Of a stretch of DNA of 64,000 nucleotides, positions 49,054-60,500 are shown piece after piece (positions within the stretch are counted from its first letter, which is position 1; each line of letters opens with the position of its first letter). The notes beneath the pieces were generated by a model. It did not search any database. It saw only the letters and a list, made by a program, of their open reading frames with translations, and was not told the origin of the DNA. The position numbers were made by a program, and so were the translations under genes. Source of the stretch: Acanthaster planci (taxonomy: Eukaryota; Echinodermata; Asteroidea; Valvatida; Acanthasteridae); NCBI RefSeq assembly GCF_001949145.1, contig NW_019091582.1, positions 443,206 to 507,205 of the forward strand, given 5' to 3'.

Positions 49054-52000
49054 AGCACGAAAAAAAATGAAACAATTTCCAATGGTCCACTCAAATAGAC
49101 GTAAAACGCGTTCTTGGCATAAGTTGGCATGAAGTGCACAAAATGGCCATGGAACATCACAGGCCTGACGAAATTAAACATCGAGACGACAAACAATCTC
49201 AACAACTGAAGTAAATTAAGAGACAATGGTAACCATTAAACCAAATTAGTTAAACCGGATTGGGAAAACTGGAATCTTAAACTTTATAGAGCTTCCTTAA
49301 ATCGGCAAAGCAAAGCCAAAGAGCGACTGAAATTTCCTGGAAATAAATTAACTCGTTTGTGAACAATGCATAAGAAAAACAATCCTCTGTGCTGGTTGTT
49401 TAACGTAATTGAGCACCGATCAGTCGAATTTAAAAACGAACGAAGTCGCCACCGAGTCTATCTTTTGTCGGCGTTTGCTGCGAAATGTTTGATATGGGAC
49501 CTGAGTTCTGCATCCCCAGAGGCTAACTCCACTATTGCAGAAGTCAAGAAAACCAAAGTTCGATTCCAGCTTAACTCATCATCTGTTTCAAATGCTCAAA
49601 AAGGAAACAAAATTAACTGGCTTTCCTGATGACGAGCCCGAATAAGATTAATTTCGTGCGGCTTAGTAAGAATCCAAGAATTCAGATGCATGAGACAAAG
49701 CATGACAGTGAGGCAGCTTACCTGTAAAGATTCAAGTGGATTCCAAAAAAGCCGGTGGGTGAACCAACTGGGTCTTGCTTTTTTGGCCAGGGAAGTCATT
49801 ATTGCCCTCCCAAAAAAATCCCAGGTACGTGGCGAACCCTCAGCTCCGTATTGCCCTCGAAGTACTAGCTGGGGGACCGGTGAACAATAGTGAACTCACC
49901 GCACCTGGACTATGGTTGGGTCTCGTGCAGAGCAATAAAACAGAAACTTTCCCAGCAAACTTGTTGGCATCCCCGCTGGAACCTTGCTGGCAAGAAGCCA
50001 CGGCACTTTGGCGCGTTCGCAACATACCAGCAGTTTGCCCCTTTAAATAGACGGGTGTCACTGCACCTAATCACTCCACGCAGACACAACACTGGAGAGA
50101 TGAAAAGGCGCTGGATGGACCTCCAGACATTGTAATTACTAAGCCTGCCTGTTTGCCGCACACAAGACCAACAGAGCCCTCGCCTTATTTTGTGCAGCTC
50201 GCACTTCATGATAATAATATGAATATTTTCCCCGTCTGGCAAGCTAGGCTGGCAGTACGGTAATCGTGCCGGTTCATAGGTGACTCAAGGCCAAGTTTAG
50301 CTGCGCCACATTGTGTATTTTATCTGGGGGCTGGCTCGGCATGCAATGGAGTCTGGTTTAGCTGATCCGACTGATCAAGTTGGAGTCTGGTGGCGTCAGG
50401 TCCTTGCTTCGGGTGGAGATCGAGGCAAAGCAGTGTGGAAGTGGTGCATTGGAGGGGTGGGTGTGCGCGTTAAACCAGCCTAAAATCGCGATAATACTGA
50501 TCACAACACCAGTTGTTTTTTTTTTTTTCGAAAGGCAAATTTTCATTCAGGGTTTACAAAGCCCTGCGTGCGATGGCATGGGCGGCCCATCACCTTGCAT
50601 GAATGTCGGCATTCTAAATAAGCTCCAAAAATCTCTTAAGGTATAGGGTCTGCTCTTTGACGTCGCGGTCGTATTTCTCCAAGTACCTGCTAAAACTATG
50701 GCTGGCCGTCGGTACAAAAGTAAAAAAATAATTTTACAACTAAAAAAGAAAATCCCACGCAGCTATCAGAACTCCAGATAATAAAACATGCACTACTCAA
50801 TACTGAATGAAAATACGACCCTATGGGACAAACGTCAATTTTGAACGAAATGGAGGTAAAATCGAAAACTAACCAAAAGGTTTTCTGCAAATTTTGGCCG
50901 CCCATACAAGGTGTAGGCAAAATAAGAGTGGTCTGTCGGTAGCGTACTTTGAACGCAGAGGGCTTTATTACAGGTTTTCCGGCCAACTTACAGTCTTGCA
51001 TTTCCTGATTATTTGCTGATATGATACTCCAGGTTATATTTACCGACATTTTGGGGTTTAACTGCGACACTGGATTTCTTTTCGCCACTTGTGTTTGTTC
51101 TTCCGGTGTTGCTTCAATTTTGCCTCAATCGATGCATCCTTTTTGTTTAATTTATTTTCTGAAATGGTGCGCACAATAATTCATGGAAGCTGTTCATGAT
51201 TGACAGGGGTGCTTTGATGGGTTATCAATAATACGCCATGGCTTGGATCTACGATAACGAAAAGGGAATTCGAAGAATCCTCGAGTGCTCGTTTGTAGGC
51301 TTGCCTGACGCAATTTTGTTAGCAGCTGTATTTTAGGTAGGCCCCCTTCAACAAAGTCGGCTTCAAAAAGGTCCGTCTTTTACCTCTTTTTTACCGGTAG
51401 GCCTACCATTTGGAAGTTCTTTAATAATAACGAAAGGGGGGAATTCCAAACACACACCAACGAATTCCATGGATGGCAGCACAATTGCTGTACATAGATT
51501 AAATGAAAAAAATAAAAAGGTTGCCGCTTGTACCTTTTGAACAGAAGCGTTTGGGTCTGGTATCTTCCTTCCATGAATCGTTTTGGGAGCGTGAATGACG
51601 TGCTCGAGTCGCACAGTCGAAATGGACCACTCTGTTGACATTTTTTGTTTTTATATTTGCTTGAGATTTTTGAAATAATTTGAGAAACATTCCTTTGATT
51701 TTTGTAACACAAGGTTTCGCCAACCCGCGCCAGATGTCAAAATGCGCTTGTTCGACGTAACAAAAGAAATGATTAGTGTAGACAGACACTCGTGGCTGCC
51801 AAGTTGTTTGAACGTGTGCGTTAAGACGGTTCGTGGGGTGCATCAGGAAAATGATTGGTAAAAGGAAAAGGATTCGCTCAGGCTGCGTCCGAATCTCTTG
51901 TCTAGAGCTAGGTCTAGGTCTTCGCTCCATTGGAAATGCGTGGAGACGCGTAGACAATAGACCTAGCCTCAGCTCTGGAAGCCCGTTTTGGACACGGCCA

Positions 52001-53740
52001 TAGTCTTTCCTATCAGTCTATCCAAGGGGCGCATCGGGGGGGGGGGGAGGCAAACGGAGACCGCGCCCGTCAAACAGAGCCCACAATGAGTGCTGACGGG
52101 TATTAGCCGTCGCTGGCACCTTCGGCAAAAGTAGGGTGGGTACTCGGTAGGCCTAGCCTACCAGCAAAATGCAAGGTGTTTTTGGCCTGTCGCAACCAAG
52201 GATTTGTTCATTTGCTGGCCCTTTTTTGGGGGGGGGGTAACAGTGTTCGGGATTTCAGTCTTATGCCTTCCACACGCAGGTTTACCATGCCAAGGAACAA
52301 CTTTACCGACGCGAGCCGACCAAACGTACACGCGTTAGAAAGATTACGGCTGTCACTTCTCGTCAGTCAAAAGAGGGCGCCATTTGATTCTAGCAGTCTC
52401 TCTTCTTGTTAACGTTGCGGCACAGCCAGTGGTCTCAGGGCGCTAGCGGGATAAAGGCTCAGGCCTCCTATCCCAAGAACCATTCTCCCAATGGAAAGTG
52501 CATGTGTGTCTGAGACATTTGTGTGCAGTAGAAATCCACGCACTGTGTGGACCTCATGTGAACTAGACCAGGTCCATGCGAGGCTCTTCCTCCCTGGCAA
52601 ACAGGTTTCTAGGCATTTGGGGTCAGGGTCAACGGAGAAATTACCCCTACAAGGTCATTTAGGACCATCTCACGCTAGGGGTTGGATTCCCCCAAAAACT
52701 GGACTGTCCCCGGTCCAGTGTTTTGTAAAAATACTCATTATCAATATAAAAGACTGTGTATTTTCAACTCAATCCGAAATAATAATGATTTTATTGTTAC
52801 AGACATTTGAAGTCCAGCACCACGTGCGTGCCAGCCCACTTACATTAAGCATGGCGGCGCACAGTATCCATTTTTAGCTGACCTTTCTCGAAAAAAAGCG
52901 TTGTGTGATCTGGACTGCCGCAGAAACCACGGAACAAAGGCGCCATGTTCACTTCAGACTCGTGCACACGACGTCGTGTGTAGGTTGCACTACACCAAAT
53001 ACGCGCCCTTAGAAAACAGCACAAAATCGGCCCGAAATAGCCCCGCCTGTTGACTCCCGTGAAGAGGTTGGCCTTCTTTTATTTTCTACTGGAAATTCAA
53101 GATTATGGCCAGATCACTTTTCGTTTCGATTTCATGGGGCTAGCCCCGAAAATCGTTTTCTTATTCGCCTTTCAAGTAAGATACCCCCTAAACAGCAGTA
53201 CAACTAAGCGCTCATTTCTGAATGTAGCCGCCCGCCTCTATCCAAAATAGGCCCGCAATATGGAGCTTTTAGTGAAAGAAATACCCCGAACTGGAAACTA
53301 TCGGTCCCAAATTCAGGATTCATAGAAACATTTCTATGATCCCTCCTGATTATGGCATGTCTTATTGTAAACACCCTGTGGGATCACAACATATTAATGA
53401 GCTCGCATGGCACAGAAATACAACCTTTTGGTGGAATGCACCCTTTATGAACTCACGGGTTGCCTGTTGTGCGTGCACAAAGTTGTGCGGGCATTGTAGA
53501 AACTACGGGGGACAGCTAAGGACATCGGAAAAGTCAACTTTTAAAGAAAAAAAAACCCCACACGTTAAGATTTTTGGAGGCAGGCGCTGATGCTAAACTA
53601 TTTTTTTTTCATGCGGCCTTAGTGTCAGAAGATCTGCAGTAACATCAAGTAATGTCTCCTTCAGGAGTAAGTAGGATGTACTGCAAATCCCCGTCAAATT
53701 GTTACATCCACCATGCAAACCCTCGGATCACATTTCAATG

Positions 53741-53779
53741 CAATATTTCAATATTATGAGTTCAATATTTCAATATTAC
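53741..53779. repeat. Direct repeat TTCAATATTTCAATATTA x2
   Basis: Two adjacent near-identical 18-bp units separated by TGAG, just past the inferred COG8 transcript end. Confidence 0.6.
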
Positions 53780-53794
53780 AAGGCCCTTACTGAT

Positions 53795-54295
53795 GCCACA
53801 AAGATCTTTTATTGCTGGGCAGTTGAGTGCATGTGCATAGGAACCTGTGACAAGTGAGTACCATTCCACTTACACCTTAGAGCTAATCTATTTTGCAAGA
53901 TTTCGTAAAGAAAACGCAAGGCATTGTGGGTAGCCAACTTCTATGATTAAAGCATGCACGCTCAATTGCAATACTGTTGTGGTAAACTCTATCCAATGAG
54001 ATCACATTAGCATCCTCCGATGGCAATGGACTGCTTAATGGAAAGCCAAGGTTTGGAGCACTTTCTTATGGCTCAAACAGTACTAAGCTAGTCTATGGCC
54101 AAGCCAAGAAGTGGTCAATGGCTCTTCAGTTTTTCCTGAGGTTGCAGAGCGCCCTCTTTAGCTCAGGCCCAAGTCCAAAGACAGCATCACTGTACTGTGA
54201 TACCCCAGCCCAGCTCTTCCAGTTAATTAGCACTGCAGTTGGTGGTGGTTTCTACCGTTTGTTGTCCACATGTGGAAAGCATTTTTAGGCAAAGC
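53795..54295 (-). other. COG8 3' untranslated region (inferred extent)
   Basis: The stretch between the stop codon and the candidate AATAAA has no splice acceptor needed to continue the frame and no long open frame. It contains one AGAGGGCGC motif (54149-54157, minus-strand sense). The extent is inferred from the signal hexamer only. Confidence 0.5.
53808..53813 (-). terminator. Candidate polyadenylation signal of COG8
   Basis: AATAAA on the minus strand (GCAATAAAAG), about 480 bp past the COG8 stop. CA dinucleotides suitable for cleavage lie 10-20 bp downstream (near 53790-53798). I see no closer canonical hexamer between it and the stop, so a 3' UTR of about 500 bp is inferred. Confidence 0.6.
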
Positions 54296-54537
54296 TTAAG
54301 ACTCGTCGCCCAAATTAAATGTCACAGCGCTGTCGCTGCTGCGCTCGACTGCCGTACTGACATCAGTGTTTGTTTCTACGGCGAGACTCCCCTCCGTAGT
54401 ATCGCTCTCTCCCGGCGTCATCTCCAACACCAGCCCCCCTTCTTCCCCTGCCTCTTCCTCTGGCGATTCTGTGATGGTCTCGATAGTCGCCGACTGCACG
54501 GGGCGCTGACTCTCCTGGAGATCTCCTGCTTGTGAAT
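54296..54537 (-). CDS. COG8: COG8 exon i, terminal exon, residues 431-510 and stop
   Basis: Acceptor TTTAATCAG, then [20 protein letters not shown] followed by a Glu-rich low-complexity tail ([10 protein letters not shown]), ending NLGDES and a TAA stop. The COG8 C-terminus is known to be variable and rich in Glu and Pro in vertebrates too, so the lack of alignment is expected. Phase matches exon h (one base plus two give Asp). The 3' untranslated region follows directly. Confidence 0.82.
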
Positions 54538-57500
54538 CTGATTAAAAACAAGACTGACGTGTTCACAAACACAAATGCCCTGCCAATCCTTTGCCTAAGC
54601 CCACAAAACCACAAAACCTTTCCATTGTTTTAAACTGTAATAATCTTGACCTTTGACCTGCAAAGTCCAAAATCAATACTTCTAGATGACACCAAGACCA
54701 ACCACAATGCTTAAGTTGAAGCTGCCCAGTCTGTGTAATTTTTCTTCCTAGGAGGGTTAGGGGTAATTATCATGTACGGGTGTGGTTAACTGCAAGGTCG
54801 ATCGGGTTAGTGGACACTTAGAAACTGTTAGGTGTTAAGGTAAATGTTGGGCTTTACTTTCTCCAACCAACTAATTCCCCGCCAAGAAAAAAAACCACAT
54901 GAACCCTTGGCTTGTTGGTTCTAAGTATGATGCTCTTCTAACAGCGCTACCATGCAAGTCGGCCAGAAGAGCAGTTTGGTTGTGTCTTATACTTAAAAGT
55001 TTATGTACCCCATTTATGATAATTGCCCCCAACCTTCCTAGATGCAAAACGCATGCGCAACAGTTAAGATACACCCATTTTATTATAATTACCCTTAACC
55101 TCTCTAGAAAAAAAAAGTGTTGGACAAGTGTGTGGATCCTCGTGTGCGGGCCAGGTAAACAGCATAGATAACGACTTACACGTGACGATTAATGGATCAG
55201 TGAGAATTCAGCTCCTGATCATGCATATGTATGAGGCATAATAACACTGGATGAATATGCAGCAGCTTGAGGTCTGGATGATAGCCTTACCGAGTGTGTC
55301 CTGCGGTTCCTCGGTTAACGGTTCCGGAGCAGCAGGCAGTAAAGGTTTCAGTGCTTCGGACACACTGCTCACGTCAAGAACACCGATGTAACCCTGAAAA
55401 AATGGCCATAGAAACTACAGTCCAAACACAGCCTTAAGGGGCTGTTGAAGCATGCATGTCTCAATCAAGGTTGGGTTGATTCAATTTAATTGAACGTTTG
55501 AATACTCCGAGCCTTCCATTTGATTAAAAATTGGAATATCTGATTGAACTAAATTTGTACGTACCTCTGATAACTTGTGACTCATTTTTTTGAGGTTGGG
55601 TCACATGGATTTCAATGATAAACCACTTGTGAACTTGTGAACATTATTAAACGACGAACTTGTCTCGGCTGCAGTATGATTTCCAGCTGAAGGCACAGTC
55701 CTTTAAAAAGATGGATTTTTCCAATGTTGACCCTTGGTGGTAATTTAGTTAAGATTTGTACAAAATTTCTTATTTCATTGCCACTTTTTAACAACTCTAA
55801 ATATGGATGAGCTATATTTGCAACAATGCCCAGCTGTGCTAGCTCGGTGGTTAAGACAGCTGCACCAGTAAGCAGGATGTTATGTGGGTTTGAGTCCCAC
55901 CCACGGAGCTTGAGAATTATTTCCCAAGCTCTTGGACAAACACTGAGCATACAGTGTTATGAATATACGTCGGTGTAGGGGCAAAGCCAGTTATTAACAA
56001 TCTCAATGGACTAGCATTAGCCGCNNNNNNNNNNNNNNNNNNNNNNNNNNNNNNNNNNNNNNNNNNNNNNNNNNNNNNNNNNNNNNNNNNNNNNNNNNNN
56101 NNNNNNNNNNNNNNNNNNNNNNNNNNNNNNNNNNNNNNNNNNNNNNNNNNNNNNNNNNNNNNNNNNNNNNNNNNNNNNNNNNNNNNNNNNNNNNNNNNNN
56201 NNNNNNNNNNNNNNNNNNNNNNNNNNNNNNNNNNNNNNNNNNNNNNNNNNNNNNNNNNNNNNNNNNNNNNNNNNNNNNNNNNNNNNNNNNNNNNNNNNNN
56301 NNNNNNNNNNNNNNNNNNNNNNNNNNNNNNNNNNNNNNNNNNNNNNNNNNNNCTCAAGCATGGGTGGTGTGTGAGTGTAGAAACTCAATCGAAATCACTC
56401 AAGCATGGGTGGTGTGTGAGTGTAGAAACTCAATGGGAATTACTCAATCATGGGTGGTGTGTGAGTGTAGAAACTCAATGGGAATCACTCAAGCATGGGT
56501 GGTGTGTTGACTAATCTGATTAGATGCCATAACTGCAGTGGCACCGCAGTCACAGACACATTCTTCCGCTTGAAACACGAGGGCATTTGGCAAATCACTT
56601 CACCCAGGCCTGTTGGTCGAAAAGGCATGTAACGCAAGTGTACCACCTGTCCACGAGCGTTTGCGCCACCGCAGTATTGGTTTCTAGTTCTGGTTGTCGA
56701 ATTACACTGTATGAGGTGTGGTTGTTAAGAGCAATGATGTACAGACTAATCTGATCAGATGCCATAACTCCGGTGGAACCGCACTCTTCAGCACATTCTT
56801 CAGATTGATATGCCTGTGCATTTGGCAAAATGTGATGCCCTATTGGTCAAAGAGGCATGTAACGTTTGTGTACCACCTGTCCTTGAGCGTCGTGCCACCG
56901 CAGTAATGGCTTCTAATTCTGGTTGTCGAATAACACCATAGCTTACAGAATTTGCCAGGAAGAGTTCAAGTGTCTTCAGTCTAAATGACGCAGAAAATCC
57001 CGAACACATCCAGTCTCAGGAAATGGTTCAGTGGAAATCAGTGATGCTTAGAGAGTCGGTTGGAACTTGGAATACTGAAAAAACATGTGAAAAATTGTTG
57101 ACAAATTCTGCTCTCACCATTTTCTGCACATCAGAGACAGTGACTCCCAGTGTCGTGGCGATGGTTGCCGCTGGAAACAATGCCTGCAAACAGCGGTTCA
57201 TGTATGGAATCAGGTCGAAGGCAGCAATCTGGCAAAACTGAACAAAGAAAGCTCTCTCCTTCTCATTGAATGTACTCTCCTCGGCCCTGAACGTGAGAGA
57301 GAAATTTGAAACACAGAAATTGAACTAACAAAACCAATGACCATCACATTAGAATCAACCATCAAACTAAAATGGAAAGTCCAATACACATATGAAATCT
57401 TAATATTTTATTTTGAAAAGTTTTGTATTAGCAACAGGAGGCGATGACTGGCTCTTCGATGGCTCCTGAATATTGATGAAACAGAACTCAGGAGAAAAAA

Positions 57501-60500
57501 ATAACATTTACACCTTTTGGTGTTATTTTCCATAGGAGATCTGTGCACAGACAAGAACTGTATTCTTGTAACAAGATTCAGGTTTCGGAGACATGAGTGA
57601 CAAAATTCTTTTTGAAAATTCTGGACAAGCTTATTTTCAAAACACCAAAAATTTCCCAAAATATTAATGTCTCCGAAATAAAACATGTCGTGGATGTCCC
57701 ACGCAGAGCTGGGCACATTTAAATGGAGAGGCGGGCCAGTAAAGTCAACACAATCCCTCTCCTGTTTTCTTTGAGGGTGCTGTTTACTGAGCCAAGCCTG
57801 CAGGAATTTTTCTGTTGATGTCCTGCAGTCAGTTTGGACTGAATACGCCCATGTACAAGTACCGATGACGTCACACTGTCTTTACTGGTGCACTTTCCTA
57901 CAGGGCCAGTGACAGCCCACGGTCCACTGAGCACCGTAGCAAAGTACCCACACAAACAAAGCGTGGGGTCATCGGTACAGACGTCTACTAAAACTTCACA
58001 GATGTTATGGATTAGATTTTACACATGCTAAGTTTGACAAAGATTGGCCATCGGACAGCTGAAAACTTTGGGAAGGACAAAATTCCCGACCCTCTCCAAG
58101 GTACAAGCTCAGCTATCCAGGTTACATCTTAGGATGGCGGGTCGCTAAAGATTACAAATTTCGAAAGCGAACCTGTGATACGCTAACGTTGCTTGAGCCA
58201 ATGCTTCCAGTGAGCTGTGCAGAGCCGTCGCTACGTCTTGAGCAATGGCCACAGGTGCACATAACCTCAAGTCATTAAAGGCACTCAGCACTGCATTGGT
58301 GTATATGGCTAGAGGGGGGTGGTCCATCAACACAGTGGGTGGGGCCAAGCTCTTGTCACCCTGTGTGTTAAAAACAAGCGACCACAAAAGATATCAGAAT
58401 TCAGCGGACGCTGGTCCGTGTGGTTGTCATGGCAACTGGTGGCCAATTCTATAACATATGGCTTGTAGCAGTGCCAGGAGTTGGTCACGTATCATAAACC
58501 CTACCTCCCTAGGGTGTGTGCGAAATCATATTAAAATTGGAGGATTCAGGAATTTTAGGGTTAACATGTCTCCTGGCAAGTTAACAAATTTAGAGTCGAT
58601 TCAAAACTGGTCAAGTGAAATATAACAAATTTCTTTCTCCTTCCTTTTTCTGCAACACTTGTGGTAACGTGTGACCAACTACAAATCAGCTTTACCTCCA
58701 GCCATATATTTCTTGTAAAGAAGTTGCATCGTGCCAATCGTTATCCAAAGATGAAGATTTGTGCTTGTGAAACATCAGTCATGCTGCGTTGGGCATTTCC
58801 GTCCAAGAGAGCAGGCAAATTTGTAGGACAGACATCTGCCATGCACTGCATACATACCTGCATTGTTCCTGCAGACAGGGTACCAGTCGATAGTGACGGC
58901 GTTGCAATCAGTGTGTAGGAATGCATGGCCTCTTCAAACCTAAGGGAACCGGGACAAATGTAGTTAATATCCATGCAATATAATCAGCCCTGTCACGGGC
59001 TTCGGGCTTCAGTATCAGCTAGGGGGAGGGAACAGTCTAAAGAACAAAACGCAACCATATAGTAATATATTTTACTGATGGGAGGCCACCTACTTGTTGG
59101 GAGGGGCACGGCCATGATTTTTTTTCCCAAACAGTTTTGGTTTCCTGTCTTGTGATTGGTCAGTTACATTCATATTTAATGCATGGTTCTCGACCTCACA
59201 AACCAGACTTATTGTGAGAATGTTCCTTCTCACTTGTTATTTACAAGTTTAAAAAGAGTTGTAAAACGAAACAGAGGATTCGAACCTGAGATGGAGGATT
59301 TCAAGTCGGGAGTACTCCCAACCAATCTACACACTGGCTGCCAGCCTCCGGTGAATTTAAAACCTTTATACCTTATTACATAACCACTCCTTAAAGCCTT
59401 GGACATAATATATGAATAATGCATAAGCACAGAGGGCGCCTTCTTTTGAAACTGCTGGATCTTGTTTGGGAAGAAAAAATACGCAACCCAGCCATCTGCT
59501 TCCCTTCTCCCTCATGACGGGCCTGAACATGATATTCCAACTTTATCTGTTAAGGTACCACCGAATTTCAGAACACGTGCGTAAGGAGACTCTTTAGAGT
59601 CTAGAATCTAACTAACATAACAGCTGAGGATTTTTTGAAGAGGGAGTGGGGAGGGAAGATAATAAATCACGGAGTCTGTTTCAAGACCGTGTCAAACGTT
59701 GAAATATTTGACTGATTATTGATTATTTGAATAATATTTTCATGCTTCGGCAGTCAGACATAAAATGTAATTAAAATACAAAAAAAAAAAGATTGTCTCT
59801 TAATAACTGTATGGTATAAGTCCCACGTCACTTGCTGAAGTCTCTGCTAAATGATGCCTGGGTGCTGCTGGTTCTCCCTCGGAGTGAAAGCGAGTGCCAA
59901 GGGTGGGAATTTACAATTTATTTAAAAAACTTTCCCATACTGTTTAAATGTGTAAATGTTCAACCTTTACCACGGTGTCACTGACAACTTTAACCCCTTC
60001 TCATCGGGAAGCGGTAAGAGACGTTGTAATTGGGATCCCTCTGCCCGCTTTTCAGCTATTTTTCTCGGCCCATGCTCGAGAGAACACGGTGAAAGAAGGC
60101 AGACCCTGGCTCTTGTATATATTGTGATTGGCCTTTGTGTGTTGCCAAGAAATGAAAAGGCCAAATTTGCATCATAATCACCAGCTTCAAAATAATCCCC
60201 ACTTTGAAAAGAGGCAACGGGAATGTGGAAGCGTGAGTGGAGCCGCATGCCACCAAACAATGAGCCTTTTCAGTGTGTAAATCAAAGCGTGTAGGGTCAA
60301 TACCTCCAGCACCGTAGTTGTGGGAACATACACTTGACATTTCAGCTATTTTGTGGGGACCAAAAATATTGTGCGGACTCAGAAATGTCCCCACAACTTT
60401 GTTCAAATTTCCCTAACGAAAGAACTTGTCCCCTGAATGCGGTGAATACCTACCCACCAAAACACGCCCCGCAACAACCCCACAAAGCCTCCTTGACAGG

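Larger units (their letters stand above)
48407..53794. other. Non-coding, no gene recognised
   Basis: Contains an (AAAC)n microsatellite (49025-49053), G-runs near 52037-52048 and 52217-52226 of the sort found just inside hAT-like ends, AGAGGGCGC (52372), and a direct repeat TTCAATATTTCAATATTA (about 53741-53779). Confidence 0.5.

Noticed and set aside
55612-55950. 112-codon minus-strand frame with [15 protein letters not shown]
   Set aside because: It is the antisense of the SINE tRNA-like head; such WDSNP-type peptides are a common artefact of tRNA-derived repeats. No COG8 splice frame uses it.
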